NCBI GenBank assembly: GCA_036652035.1
Contig: JAVVWR010000011.1
Location: 1-57,226 of the forward strand
Direction of reading: 5' to 3'
From: JAEZVV01 sp036652035
GTDB taxonomy: Bacteria; Pseudomonadota; Gammaproteobacteria; Burkholderiales; Burkholderiaceae_F
Length of the DNA stretch: 57,226 nucleotides
Below, one piece after another: positions 37,193 through 46,484 of this stretch (positions are counted from its first letter, which is position 1; each line of letters begins with the position of its first letter). The translations under genes and the position numbers were made by a program. The notes beneath the pieces are model-generated. The model did not search any database and was not told the DNA's origin. It saw only the letters and a list, made by a program, of their open reading frames with translations.

Positions 37193-37711
37193 ATGAACGC
37201 CTTGAATGCCATCACCCGCCGCGTCCTCGCCGTTCCAATCGAAACCGCGCTGGTTCTGGTCCTTGCATCGATCGGCACCGCCCTGCTCTTCCAGCACGTC
37301 GGCGGCTATTCGCCGTGCGCGCTGTGCATCATCCAGCGCCTGGCGATGACAGCGGTTGCCCTGCTCCTGCTCGCCGCCCGGCTGGGCCGCTCGCCGCTGT
37401 GGCGCGGCGGTCTGGCAGCGGGCGCGGGCGTGGTAGCGCTGGGAGCGACGATCGCCGGGCTGTATCAGGTTTATCTGAACATCGTGCCGGGCATGAGCTG
37501 TTCGGCGCGGCTGATGCTCACCATCAACGAGCTGCCGCCCGCCCAGCTGTGGCCCAACGTGTATTCGGCCAGTGGCGACTGTGTGCTGTTCAACCCCACG
37601 GTGTTCGAGCTCGCCCTGCCTTATGCCGCCGTCGGGGTCGACGCGCTGCTGGTGCTTCTCTGCGGTCTGGCGCTGCGCCAGGCGACAGCCCTGCGCGGGC
37701 CGCGCGCCTGA
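37193..37711 (+). CDS. dsbB: disulfide bond formation protein B
   Basis: Inner-membrane protein that reoxidises DsbA with quinone as electron acceptor. 172 residues from the ATG at 37193. Four helices are visible. The first cysteine pair is in Y-S-P-C-A-L-C-I-I-Q-R and the second pair is C (M-S-C-S) and C (G-D-C-V) in the second periplasmic loop, as needed for activity. Convergent with an ABC permease gene, four bases apart. Confidence 0.94.
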   Translation: MNALNAITRRVLAVPIETALVLVLASIGTALLFQHVGGYSPCALCIIQRLAMTAVALLLLAARLGRSPLWRGGLAAGAGVVALGATIAGLYQVYLNIVPGMSCSARLMLTINELPPAQLWPNVYSASGDCVLFNPTVFELALPYAAVGVDALLVLLCGLALRQATALRGPRA

Positions 37712-37715
37712 GCGC

Positions 37716-38855
37716 TCAATCGAGCGTACGGCGGTAAAAGCGCACCGCCACCGCCATCACCACCAACAGAAACAACATCATCGGCCACAGGCTCGGCCAG
37801 AGCTCGAGCCAGCCGTTACCTTTCAACAGGATGCCGCGCACCACCCGGTTGAAGTAGGTCAGCGGCAACAGATTGCCGATCGCCTGCGCCCAGCCCGGCA
37901 TGCCCTGGAAGGGAAACATGAAGCCCGAGAGCAGGATATTGGGCAGGAAGTAGAAGATCGTGAACTGCATCGCCTGCAATTGGTTGGCGGCGAGCGATGA
38001 CATGGCGATGCCCACGCTCAGATTGCAGGCGATGAAAAGCAGCGCCGCCAGCGTGAGCGTGGCGAGACCGCCCTGGAACGGCACATCGAACACCAGCCAG
38101 GCCGCCGCCAGGATGATGCTGGCCTGGATCAGGCCAATCACGATGTAGGGAACGATCTTGCCGGTCATGACTTCGAGCGGAGTGACCGGCATTGCGAGCA
38201 GGTTTTCCATCGTGCCGCGCTCGCGCTCACGGGTGATCGCCAGCGCCGTCATCATCACCAGCGTCATGGTGAGAATCACACCCATCAAGCCGGGAACGAT
38301 GTTGTATTGGGTGATCGCCTCGGGGTTGTAGAGGCGATGGACCTGAATTTCCAGCGGCGCTGGGCGGCCCGCCAGCTCGGCGAGCGGCCCCTGGAGATCC
38401 TTGCCCAGTGCGGCGCGGCTGATGCCATCGAGCGCGGCGATGGCGTTGCCGGCGGCCATCGGGTCAGCCGCGTCGGCCTCGACCAGCAGGGCCGGCCGTT
38501 CGCCACGCACCAGGCGGCGCGAAAAATCGGGCGGGATGTTGATCACGAAAGTCACCCGGCCCTCGGCCAAGGCCTGGGCCGCCGCGGCTTCGTCGAAGGC
38601 CTGCGGCAAAACCTTGAAGTAGCTCGAACTCTGCAAACCGGCGACCAAGCTGCGCGTGAACTCGCTGTGATCGGCGCTGACGATCGCGGTGGGCAGGTGA
38701 CGCGGATCGGTGTTGATCGCGTAGCCAAACAACGTGAGCTGGAGGATGGGAATGCCGACGATCATCGCGAAGGTGACGCGATCGCGCCGCAGCTGCAGAA
38801 ACTCCTTCTGCAGCATCGCCCACCAGCGCGACCACGAAAAATCGAACCTCGTCAT
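37716..38855 (-). CDS. ABC-2 type exporter permease
   Basis: Membrane component of a YhhJ/YbhR-type exporter, 379 residues. One N-terminal helix, a large periplasmic domain (~45-170) and five C-terminal helices. The cytoplasmic signature R-E-R-E-R-G-T-M-E-N-L-L-A-M-P-V-T is that of ABC2_membrane proteins. It overlaps the upstream ATPase gene (ATGA) and ends four bases from dsbB. Substrate unknown. Confidence 0.92.
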   Translation of the reverse strand: MTRFDFSWSRWWAMLQKEFLQLRRDRVTFAMIVGIPILQLTLFGYAINTDPRHLPTAIVSADHSEFTRSLVAGLQSSSYFKVLPQAFDEAAAAQALAEGRVTFVINIPPDFSRRLVRGERPALLVEADAADPMAAGNAIAALDGISRAALGKDLQGPLAELAGRPAPLEIQVHRLYNPEAITQYNIVPGLMGVILTMTLVMMTALAITRERERGTMENLLAMPVTPLEVMTGKIVPYIVIGLIQASIILAAAWLVFDVPFQGGLATLTLAALLFIACNLSVGIAMSSLAANQLQAMQFTIFYFLPNILLSGFMFPFQGMPGWAQAIGNLLPLTYFNRVVRGILLKGNGWLELWPSLWPMMLFLLVVMAVAVRFYRRTLD

Positions 38856-39778
38856 CGCGGCCCGCGCTCGGTGACACGGTCAATCAGATGGATGAAAACG
38901 TCCTCCAGACTGGTCGCCACCGGCGCGAAGCGAAAGCCATGGTCCGCACTCAGGCGCACCAGCGTGGCGGCGAGCAGATCGCCGTCCTCGCCAGCGACGT
39001 GCAAGGTCTCGCCAAACGCCGCCACGTTGACCACACCGGGCGCGGCCGCCAGGCGTGGCGCCAGGGCGACGAGCTGGGCGCCGCGCACTTCGAAGGTCGC
39101 CAGGCCCTGCGCCGCAATCACCTCGTCCACCGTCCCCTGCGCCAGCAAGCGGCCAAGCGCGATGTAGGCGAGCTTGTGGCAGCGCTCGGCCTCGTCCATG
39201 TAATGCGTGCTCACCAACACCGAGACACCGGTCGCGGCGAGCCGATGGAGCTCTTCCCAAAACTCGCGCCGCGCTTTCGGATCAACCCCGGCGGTGGGCT
39301 CGTCGAGCAGCAGCAAGCGCGGCGAATGCAGCATGCACGCGGCCAGAGCGAGCCGCTGCTTCCAGCCGCCCGAGAGCGTTCCGGTGAGCTGGGCCGCGCG
39401 CGCGGCGAGGCCGAGATCGACCAGGGTCCGTTCGACCGCGGCCTTGCGGTCTGGCATTTGATACATGCGGGCGGTGAAGTCGAGATTCTCACGGATCGTC
39501 AGGTCGTCCCAGAACGAGAAGCGCTGAGTCATGTAGCCGACCTCTCGCTTGATCTTGTCGGCCTGGCGAACGATGTCGTAACCGAGGCAGGTTCCGCTTC
39601 CGGAATCAGGAGTGAGAAGGCCGCACATCAGCCGGATCGAGGTGGTCTTGCCGCTGCCGTTGGGGCCGAGAAAACCGAAGATCTCGCCGCGCCCGACTTG
39701 CAGCGACAAATCCCGAACAACGTGTTTGTCGCCAAAGTGCTTGTTGAGTCCGCGGACGTCGATCGCCAGCTCGGTCAT
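38852..39778 (-). CDS. ABC exporter ATP-binding protein
   Basis: ATPase for the adjacent permease, 308 residues. Walker A G-P-N-G-S-G-K-T-T, signature L-S-G-G-W-K-Q-R-L-A-L (W where most have Q), Walker B L-L-L-L-D-E-P-T-A-G-V-D-P. The C-terminal ~80 residues form the usual accessory domain of this exporter class. It follows the HlyD gene by seven bases and overlaps the permease. Confidence 0.95.
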   Translation of the reverse strand: MTELAIDVRGLNKHFGDKHVVRDLSLQVGRGEIFGFLGPNGSGKTTSIRLMCGLLTPDSGSGTCLGYDIVRQADKIKREVGYMTQRFSFWDDLTIRENLDFTARMYQMPDRKAAVERTLVDLGLAARAAQLTGTLSGGWKQRLALAACMLHSPRLLLLDEPTAGVDPKARREFWEELHRLAATGVSVLVSTHYMDEAERCHKLAYIALGRLLAQGTVDEVIAAQGLATFEVRGAQLVALAPRLAAAPGVVNVAAFGETLHVAGEDGDLLAATLVRLSADHGFRFAPVATSLEDVFIHLIDRVTERGPR

Positions 39779-39785
39779 TGCGGTC

Positions 39786-40739
39786 TCACGGCAGCGCCAC
39801 GCTGACCGGCTGACCGGGATGAAGGCGCGCGGCCTGCTCGGGCGCGGGCCGCGCCTCGACCATGAAGACGAGCTTGGCGCGGGTCTCGTTGCTGTAGATC
39901 ACCGGCGGCGTGTACTCGGCCACCGGCGAGATAAAGCTGAGCCGCGCAGGCAGCGGGCCGCCGCAGCCGTCGCAGCTGACCAGCAGAGCCTGCCCCACTC
40001 GCAGCTCGGCGAGACGAGTCTCTGGCACGAAAAAGCGCAGCTTGATATCGGCGGGAGCGAGCAGCTTGACCACGGGCTTGCCCGCCGCCACCCATTCGCC
40101 CGGGCGGAACAGGGTATCGACCACCCGAGCGGCTTGCGGCGCCACGGGCTCGACCTGCCCCAAGCGCCACACCGCCTGATCAAGCACAGCGCGAGCGACT
40201 TCCACTTGAGCGGCTTGAGCCTGGATCTGGTCCGCGCGCGCCGGAAGCCGAGCGACGGCCAGCTCGGCCTCGAACTGCTTGACGCGAGCCGCGGTGACGC
40301 TCGCCAGAGCCCGGTCCTCGTCGAACAATTGGCGCGAGATCGCGCCCGACTCCACCTGTTGCTGATCGCGGGCAAAGCGGATCGCGGCCTGCTCAGCGTC
40401 GGCGCGGGCTTGATTGAGCTGGGCGATCACCACATCGACCTCCCGCGGCCGCTTGCCTTTCTGCAGATCGGCCAATCTCGCCTGCGAACTAACGAGTTCC
40501 TCTTGCGCCGCGCGCTGCACGGCGGCGACTTCAACGCTATCGAGCCGGTAGAGCGGTGAGCGGGCTTTGACCTCGTCGCCGCGCGCAACGCGCAGCGCTT
40601 CGAGCTGGCCGGCGACGGCGCTCGCCACATAGACGAAATCGCCCTCGACATAGCCCTGGAAGGTATCGGGCGGGCGGTCGCTGCAGGCTGAGAGCAGGCC
40701 GGCCAGACCCAGCGTGGTCAATCGCAGCAGAGGGATCAT
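39786..40739 (-). CDS. HlyD-family periplasmic adaptor lipoprotein
   Basis: Membrane-fusion protein, 317 residues, starting with a lipoprotein signal (L-A-G-L-L-S-A-C-S, lipid on C19). The barrel-sandwich domain and a long helical hairpin (~85-170) are visible; the block P-Q-A-A-R-V-V-D-T-L-F-R-P-G-E-W-V follows. Resembles YbhG/YhiI of E. coli. Together with the ATPase and permease it should form a tripartite exporter linked to an outer-membrane channel encoded elsewhere. It overlaps the TetR stop by four bases. Confidence 0.93.
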   Translation of the reverse strand: MIPLLRLTTLGLAGLLSACSDRPPDTFQGYVEGDFVYVASAVAGQLEALRVARGDEVKARSPLYRLDSVEVAAVQRAAQEELVSSQARLADLQKGKRPREVDVVIAQLNQARADAEQAAIRFARDQQQVESGAISRQLFDEDRALASVTAARVKQFEAELAVARLPARADQIQAQAAQVEVARAVLDQAVWRLGQVEPVAPQAARVVDTLFRPGEWVAAGKPVVKLLAPADIKLRFFVPETRLAELRVGQALLVSCDGCGGPLPARLSFISPVAEYTPPVIYSNETRAKLVFMVEARPAPEQAARLHPGQPVSVALP

Positions 40740-41410
40740 CGCGACCTCGATTCAGACGTGGCCGGGGCCAGGCCGCCGCCCAGGACCGCAAGCGCGTGGG
40801 CGCGCAACTGCTCGGAAGTGAGGCGCGCCGCACCGGGCAGGCGGCGCCACAGGGACTGGGTAGCGAGCGGAAACATGGCAAGTCCCATGATCGAGATGAA
40901 GGCCAGAGCCGGCTCGACCCCGGCCGCCACTTCGCCGCGGCTACGGGCTTGAGCCATTCGCGCCGCGAGCCCGGCGATCGCGGCACGAGGCAGGTGACGC
41001 AACATGCGTTCGCGCAAGAGGCCGCCGTCGCTGACGATCTCCCGGATCCAGATCGCAGGCATCCAGGGCATGCGGGCAACGTCCGCGAAGACTCGATCGA
41101 CGATCGCCGCGACCAGAGCAGCGGCGGGCGCATCGGCAGGCGGCGCGTTGGCGAAAACGGACTGGATGAAGCGCGCGAGCCGCTCCTCGACCACGGCGTC
41201 GATCAGCGCCTCACGGCTACCGAAGTAGTAGTGGACCATGGCCGGCGTCAGCCCAGCCGCGCGAGCGATCGAACGAGTCGGGCTGGCGGCCACGCCGGCC
41301 TCGGCAAACGCGGCGACCGCGGCATCGAGCAGGGCTTCGCGCGCATTGCTGGCATCGGCCAACAGGGGTCGGCCGCGCTGGCGAGCCATCGGGCGTCGAG
41401 GGGCGGACAT
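40736..41410 (-). CDS. TetR/AcrR-family repressor of the adjacent exporter
   Basis: DNA-binding regulator, 224 residues. The N-terminal helix-turn-helix is R-S-I-A-R-A-A-G-L-T-P-A-M-V-H-Y-Y-F-G-S. The C-terminal domain resembles the CecR (YbiH) group, which controls ybh exporters. Its ATG is 171 bases from the divergent sulfate-binding gene; an AT-rich block sits between. First gene of a four-gene operon, so it probably represses itself and the exporter. Confidence 0.9.
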   Translation of the reverse strand: MSAPRRPMARQRGRPLLADASNAREALLDAAVAAFAEAGVAASPTRSIARAAGLTPAMVHYYFGSREALIDAVVEERLARFIQSVFANAPPADAPAAALVAAIVDRVFADVARMPWMPAIWIREIVSDGGLLRERMLRHLPRAAIAGLAARMAQARSRGEVAAGVEPALAFISIMGLAMFPLATQSLWRRLPGAARLTSEQLRAHALAVLGGGLAPATSESRSR

Positions 41411-41413
41411 GGT

Positions 41414-41441
41414 TTCAATTTAAACGCGCAATTAATTAACG
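41414..41441. promoter_or_regulatory. AT-rich repeat, candidate TetR operator
   Basis: A short AT-rich block in an otherwise GC-rich stretch, three bases from the repressor ATG. It has two related units, CAATTTAAACG and CAATTAATTAACG, including the palindromes TTTAAA and TTAATTAA. Likely repressor-binding or core promoter DNA. Confidence 0.35.
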
Positions 41442-41581
41442 GCAAGAGCTCAACCAGCCCGGGGGCTCCGCCCAACTGAGCCAAAGTGATAAGCACTGCA
41501 GAAATCGGTATTTCGTTTTGCCGCCAGCCGTCCCTACCCTGGGATCCCCAGCGCTCTGACGCGCGCCCGATGGAACCGACC

Positions 41582-42592
41582 ATGTCTTTTCGCACTGACC
41601 GTTTGCTTCTCACGCTCGCTGCAAGCCTTGCCCTGATCGTTCCCACGGTCCAGGCGCAGACTCTGCTCAACGTCAGCTACGACGTGATGCGCGATTTTTA
41701 CAAGGACATCAATCCGGCTTTTATCAAAAGCTACAAGGAGCAGACCGGGCGTGAACTGACGATCCAGATGTCGCATGGCGGATCGAGCAAGCAGGCGCGC
41801 GCCGTGATTGACGGCCTGGCGGCCGATGTCATCACCATGAACCAGAGCAATGACATCGACATCCTGGCGGCCCGCGGCGGCCTGGTTCCGGCCGACTGGG
41901 CCAAGCGCCTGCCGGGCAACAGCGCGCCCTTCACCTCCGCCACGGTGTTCATCGTGCGCAAGGGCAACCCGAAGGCGATCAAAGACTGGGGCGACCTCGC
42001 CCGCGGCGACGTCAAGGTGATCATTCCCAACCCCAAGACCTCGGGCAACGGCCGCTACACCTATCTCAACGGCTGGGCCTGGGCCTTGAAGCAGCCCGGC
42101 GGCAACGAGGCAGCCGCGCGCGACTACGTGAGCAAGCTGTTTGCCAATGTGCCGGTGCTCGACACTGGCGGGCGCGCCGCGACCAGCACCTTCATCCAGC
42201 GCAACATCGGCGACGTGCTGGTGACTTTCGAAAACGAGGCCGACCTGATCGCCAAGGAATTCGGTCGCGGCGGCTTCGAAGTGGTCTACCCCTCGCTGTC
42301 GGTGCTGGTCGAGCCGCCCGTGGCGATCGTCGACAAGGTGGTCGACAGGAAGGGAACGCGCGCCGCCGCGCAGGCCTACCTCGACTTCCTCTACACCCGC
42401 GAAGGCCAGGAGATCGCTGCGCAGAACTATCTGCGTCCGCGCGACCCCAAGGTGCTCGCCCAATACCAGTCGCAGTTTCCGACGCTGAAGTTCTTCACCA
42501 TCGATGAAGTCTTTGGCGGCTGGCAACTCGCTCAGAAGACGCACTTTGACGACGGCGGTCTCTACGACAAGCTGGTCGGCGCGGCTAAGTGA
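41582..42592 (+). CDS. sbp: sulfate-binding periplasmic protein
   Basis: Periplasmic receptor of the sulfate/thiosulfate importer, 336 residues from the ATG at 41582, with a signal peptide ending V-Q-A-Q. Family blocks are L-N-V-S-Y-D-V-M-R-D-F-Y, Q-M-S-H-G-G-S-S-K-Q-A-R-A-V-I and N-P-K-T-S-G-N-G-R-Y-T-Y-L. Whether it prefers sulfate (Sbp) or thiosulfate (CysP) cannot be decided here. First gene of the sbp-cysT-cysW-cysA operon. Confidence 0.95.
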   Translation: MSFRTDRLLLTLAASLALIVPTVQAQTLLNVSYDVMRDFYKDINPAFIKSYKEQTGRELTIQMSHGGSSKQARAVIDGLAADVITMNQSNDIDILAARGGLVPADWAKRLPGNSAPFTSATVFIVRKGNPKAIKDWGDLARGDVKVIIPNPKTSGNGRYTYLNGWAWALKQPGGNEAAARDYVSKLFANVPVLDTGGRAATSTFIQRNIGDVLVTFENEADLIAKEFGRGGFEVVYPSLSVLVEPPVAIVDKVVDRKGTRAAAQAYLDFLYTREGQEIAAQNYLRPRDPKVLAQYQSQFPTLKFFTIDEVFGGWQLAQKTHFDDGGLYDKLVGAAK

Positions 42593-42620
42593 TGCGTGGC
42601 TTGATTCGAGGTAACGGCTG

Positions 42621-43487
42621 ATGAGCGCGCTTGCCCTGCCCCTGCCTCTGCCGCGCCTCGCCCGCAGCGGTCCGGTGCTGCCGGGATTCAAGCTCTCGCT
42701 CGGCTATACCGTCGCCTACCTGAGCCTGATCGTCCTGATTCCGCTCGCGGCGCTGGTGCTCAATGCCAGTTCGCTGAGCCTGGCGCAGTTCATCGAGATC
42801 ACCACCGCGCCACGGGTGCTGGCCTCGTACCGGCTCACCTTTGGCGCGTCGCTTGCGGCCGCGGTGTTCAACGTGTTCGCCGGCCTCCTGATCGCCTGGG
42901 TTCTGGTGCGCTACGACTTTCCGGGCCGGCGCTTCTTCGACGCGATCGTCGATCTACCGTTTGCGCTGCCGACCGCCGTGGCGGGCATCGCTCTGACGGC
43001 GCTTTACGCCAACAACGGCTGGATCGGTTCAGTGCTCGAGCCGCTCGGAATCCAGGTTGCCTTCACCCCCTTGGGCATCGTGGTCGCACTGGTCTTCATC
43101 GGTCTGCCCTTCGTGGTGAGAACGGTGCAGCCGGTGCTGCAGGAGCTCGAGCGCGAGCTCGAAGAAGCCGCCTCGTGCCTGGGCGCTTCGCGCTGGCAGA
43201 CCTTCCGCTTCGTGATCCTGCCGGCGATCACCCCCGCCTTGCTGACGGGATTTGCGCTGGCTCTGGCGCGCGCGATCGGCGAATACGGGTCGGTGATCTT
43301 CATTGCCGGCAACATGCCCATGGTCTCCGAGATCACCCCGCTCATCATCATCACCAAGCTCGAGCAATACGACATCAACGGCGCGACCGCGATCGCCTGC
43401 ATGATGCTGATCGCAAGCTTCCTGATGCTGTTGACGATCAACCTGCTGCAAGCCTGGAGCGAGCGGCGCAGCGGGCAGGGAGCGTAA
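42621..43487 (+). CDS. cysT: sulfate ABC transporter permease CysT
   Basis: One of two membrane subunits of the sulfate importer, 288 residues, about six helices. The EAA loop is E-E-A-A-S-C-L-G-A-S-R-W-Q-T-F. It lies 28 bases after the binding-protein gene; its stop TAA overlaps the ATG of cysW by one base. Confidence 0.95.
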   Translation: MSALALPLPLPRLARSGPVLPGFKLSLGYTVAYLSLIVLIPLAALVLNASSLSLAQFIEITTAPRVLASYRLTFGASLAAAVFNVFAGLLIAWVLVRYDFPGRRFFDAIVDLPFALPTAVAGIALTALYANNGWIGSVLEPLGIQVAFTPLGIVVALVFIGLPFVVRTVQPVLQELERELEEAASCLGASRWQTFRFVILPAITPALLTGFALALARAIGEYGSVIFIAGNMPMVSEITPLIIITKLEQYDINGATAIACMMLIASFLMLLTINLLQAWSERRSGQGA

Positions 43488-44410
43488 TGACTGCCACCTC
43501 ACTCGCGCCCATCACTCGCCGCACCACCACCGAAAGCCCGGCGGTTCGCCGCGCGCTGATCGCCGCCGCGGTGCTGCTGCTGACCGTCCTGGTCTTGCTG
43601 CCCCTGATCACCGTGTTCTTCGAAGCCTTGCGCAAGGGTTTTGCGGCCTACGCCGCAGCGGTGGTCGAACCCGACTCGCTCGCCTCGATCCGGCTCACGC
43701 TGCTGGTGGCAGCCATCGCCGTTCCTTTCAACCTGGTGTTTGGCGTGGCCGCTGCGTGGGCGATCGCCAAGTTCGACTTTCGCGGCAAGCGGATTCTCAC
43801 CACGCTGATCGACCTGCCGTTCTCGATCTCGCCGGTGGTGGTGGGCCTGATCTACGTTCTGGTCTTCGGCGCCCAAGGCTGGCTCGGACCGTGGCTGGCG
43901 GCCCACGACATCAAGATCCTCTTCGCCGTTCCGGGAATCGTTCTGGCTACCGTGTTCGTGACCTTTCCCTTCATCGCCCGCGAACTGATTCCCCTGATGC
44001 AATCGCAAGGGCGAGACCAGGAGGAAGCTGCCATCACCCTCGGCGCCTCGGGCTTTCAGACCTTCTGGCGGGTGACGCTGCCCAACATCAAGTGGGGCCT
44101 GATCTACGGCGTGATCCTGTGCAACGCGCGAGCCATGGGCGAGTTCGGTGCGGTCTCGGTGGTGAGCGGCCATATCCGCGGCCTGACCAACACCATGCCG
44201 CTACACGTCGAGATCCTCTACAACGAATACAACTTCGTCGGCGCCTTTGCGGTGGCCTCGCTGCTCGCGCTGCTGGCCTTGGTGACGCTCGCGATCAAGA
44301 CCTGGGTCGAGATGAGGGCCGATGCCGCCCAGGCCGCGACCGAGCTGACCCCGGAACTCGCCACCGAAGCCCCTTACCTGCCGGAGCGCGGCGCCGCCGC
44401 CGCCGACTGA
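43487..44410 (+). CDS. cysW: sulfate ABC transporter permease CysW
   Basis: Second membrane subunit of the sulfate importer, 307 residues. The ATG at 43487 shares its first base with the cysT stop (TAATG), so translation is coupled. The EAA loop is E-E-A-A-I-T-L-G-A-S-G-F-Q-T-F-W; the block A-R-A-M-G-E-F-G-A-V-S-V-V-S-G is a CysW hallmark. Confidence 0.95.
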   Translation: MTATSLAPITRRTTTESPAVRRALIAAAVLLLTVLVLLPLITVFFEALRKGFAAYAAAVVEPDSLASIRLTLLVAAIAVPFNLVFGVAAAWAIAKFDFRGKRILTTLIDLPFSISPVVVGLIYVLVFGAQGWLGPWLAAHDIKILFAVPGIVLATVFVTFPFIARELIPLMQSQGRDQEEAAITLGASGFQTFWRVTLPNIKWGLIYGVILCNARAMGEFGAVSVVSGHIRGLTNTMPLHVEILYNEYNFVGAFAVASLLALLALVTLAIKTWVEMRADAAQAATELTPELATEAPYLPERGAAAAD

Positions 44411-44419
44411 GAGACTGAC

Positions 44420-45487
44420 ATGAGCATTGAAGTTCGCAACATCGGCAAGCGCTTCGGCCAATTCGTCGCGCTCGACCACATCGATCTCGAATTTCCCACC
44501 GGCGAACTGGTCGCCCTGCTCGGTCCCTCGGGCTGCGGCAAAACCACCTTGCTGCGAATCATCGCGGGACTGGAGGGCGCCGATCAGGGTGAAGTCTGGT
44601 TCCACGGTTCGGATGCAACCGATCTGTCCGCGCGGGAACGCAAGGTCGGCTTCGTGTTCCAGCACTACGCCTTGTTTCGTCACATGACGGTGTTTGAGAA
44701 CGTGGCTTTCGGCCTGCGGGTCAAGCCGCGTCACGAGCGGCCGAGCGACAAGCAGATCCGCGCCAAAGTGACCGAACTGCTGAAGCTGGTTCAGCTCGAC
44801 TGGCTGGCCGACCGCTATCCGGCCCAGCTCTCCGGCGGACAACGACAACGCATCGCGCTGGCGCGGGCGCTCGCGGTCGAACCCAAGGTGCTGCTGCTCG
44901 ACGAGCCTTTTGGCGCGCTCGACGCCCAGGTGAGAAAAGAGCTGCGCCGCTGGCTGCGCCGCCTGCACGACGAGCTGCATGTCACCAGCGTGTTCGTCAC
45001 CCACGACCAGGAAGAAGCACTCGAAGTCGCTGACCGGGTGGTGCTGATGAACCGCGGCAGGATCGAACAAGTGGGTTCGCCCGACGAGGTCTACACCCAT
45101 CCCGCCAACGCCTTTGTCTACGGCTTTCTCGGCAGCGCCAACCGCTTCCACGGTCATGCGGCGGGCGGCGCGTTTCGCGGCGACGGCCTGCACTCAGCGC
45201 TACCCGACCATAAACAGACCGGAGCCGCCGTGGCCTATGCGCGACCGCACGAGCTCGACATCGCGCCGTGGTCCGCGGGCGAAGCCGGAATGGAAGCGCG
45301 CGTGGCGCGGCGTTACGTGCGCGGCGCCCAGGTTCTGGTTGAACTCGAGCGAGAAGCCAACCACGAACTGATCGAGGTCGAGCTGCCGCGCGAGCGTTAC
45401 GACGCGCTCGCGCTGACTGCCGGCAGCCGCGTTCTGGTTCAACCGCGCCAACTGCGAGTGTTCACCGCAGAAGAGGGGAGCCGATAG
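44420..45487 (+). CDS. cysA: sulfate ABC transporter ATP-binding protein
   Basis: ATPase of the sulfate importer, 355 residues. Walker A G-P-S-G-C-G-K-T-T, Q-loop F-V-F-Q-H-Y-A-L-F, signature L-S-G-G-Q-R-Q-R-I, Walker B V-L-L-L-D-E-P-F-G-A-L-D. The C-terminal ~110 residues form the TOBE-like regulatory domain of CysA. Nine bases after cysW; last gene of the operon. Confidence 0.96.
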   Translation: MSIEVRNIGKRFGQFVALDHIDLEFPTGELVALLGPSGCGKTTLLRIIAGLEGADQGEVWFHGSDATDLSARERKVGFVFQHYALFRHMTVFENVAFGLRVKPRHERPSDKQIRAKVTELLKLVQLDWLADRYPAQLSGGQRQRIALARALAVEPKVLLLDEPFGALDAQVRKELRRWLRRLHDELHVTSVFVTHDQEEALEVADRVVLMNRGRIEQVGSPDEVYTHPANAFVYGFLGSANRFHGHAAGGAFRGDGLHSALPDHKQTGAAVAYARPHELDIAPWSAGEAGMEARVARRYVRGAQVLVELEREANHELIEVELPRERYDALALTAGSRVLVQPRQLRVFTAEEGSR

Positions 45488-45755
45488 CAACGTGAACCTC
45501 AACGCGGCCGCGCTTATCGATCGCCACCTTTGAAGCAAAGCGATCGTCGAGCCAGCCCCCAAGCGCCAGGAGCAGGCCGCGGACACGCCCGCTGGCGCGC
45601 GTCGTCACTCTCGCTTGGAACCGGGTGCTCTGCGCAACGCCATCGAGCTCGGCATGCGGCGCAATCACGGCCTGAGCGATGTCGGATACCGCCGGATGGC
45701 GCCGTGCGTGACGGAATCGCCGCGGCAACGCACGAGGACTTCTCCATACCCAAAG

Positions 45756-45783
45756 AAAACGGCCCCGGAATTTCCGGGGCCGT
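45756..45783 (-). terminator. intrinsic terminator of the exported protein gene
   Basis: On the minus strand a perfect 12-base-pair stem (arms 45772-45783 and 45759-45770, single base between, so the real loop opens a few pairs) followed by TTTTCTTTG. It lies 20 bases past the stop of the gene at 45804. The 270 bases between it and cysA hold no supported gene. Confidence 0.85.
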
Positions 45784-45803
45784 GCGGCATCAGCCAACAA
45801 GTC

Positions 45804-46376
45804 TTAGCGCATCGCGCCCGGCAAGACCTGGACCGCCATCGCCAGGCGATACGCGACCTCAAGTTGATCACCGACCTTGACCTGCGCCGCCAGCCCCGGC
45901 TCCTGCAGTTTCATGCTGACAATGCGACCGGCCGGGCCTTGCACCGTAATCCGGTTCTTGGCGGCATCGACCGCCGTGACGTTGGCGGTGATCACGTCTT
46001 CCGTCATTCCGGCGCCCGCGATGACAGCGCCCTTTTGCGTCACTTGCCCGCCGCTTTGCGCTTGAACATTGCTGCGGATGGGCGCGCCGCCGCGCTTGAG
46101 CATGGTCGCGACAGCCAGGTTGTACGTGATCCGCAGCGTATCGCCCGCCTTGACCTGCGCCAGGTTTTTGACCTTGTCGCTGACGTGAATCACGGTCGGC
46201 CCATTGACCGTCTCGAGCGTGACCAGGCGATTGGGAACATCGACCGCCAGAATCTTGGCCTCAATCTGCTCGGCATCCGCATCCGCCGCGATCGGCATCA
46301 CCTGGGTCTGCGCCATGACCTGAGGAACCACGCCCGATAGCGCAAGCATGGCGAGGGCGAGAAGAGATCTTTTCAT
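45804..46376 (-). CDS. exported hypothetical protein with two repeated beta-rich units
   Basis: Periplasmic protein of 190 residues, not assigned to a family. The ATG at 46376 has AGGAG seven bases upstream and begins a signal peptide ending V-M-A-Q. The mature part holds two similar units: I-L-A-V-D-V-P-N-R-L-V-T-L-E with V-K-A-G-D-T-L-R-I-T-Y, and V-T-A-V-D-A-A-K-N-R-I-T-V-Q with V-K-V-G-D-Q-L-E-V-A-Y. Such repeats resemble small OB-fold or DUF5666-like beta domains. It has its own terminator and no obvious partner. Confidence 0.82.
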   Translation of the reverse strand: MKRSLLALAMLALSGVVPQVMAQTQVMPIAADADAEQIEAKILAVDVPNRLVTLETVNGPTVIHVSDKVKNLAQVKAGDTLRITYNLAVATMLKRGGAPIRSNVQAQSGGQVTQKGAVIAGAGMTEDVITANVTAVDAAKNRITVQGPAGRIVSMKLQEPGLAAQVKVGDQLEVAYRLAMAVQVLPGAMR

Positions 46377-46484
46377 TCGATGCTCCTGCGTGCACAAGCA
46401 CGTACACGGCACATGCCGCGCCCGCACTGTATCGGCCTTGCCCAGCCGGCCACAGAAAGTCAGCCCAAAGCGGGGAAATGCCGT

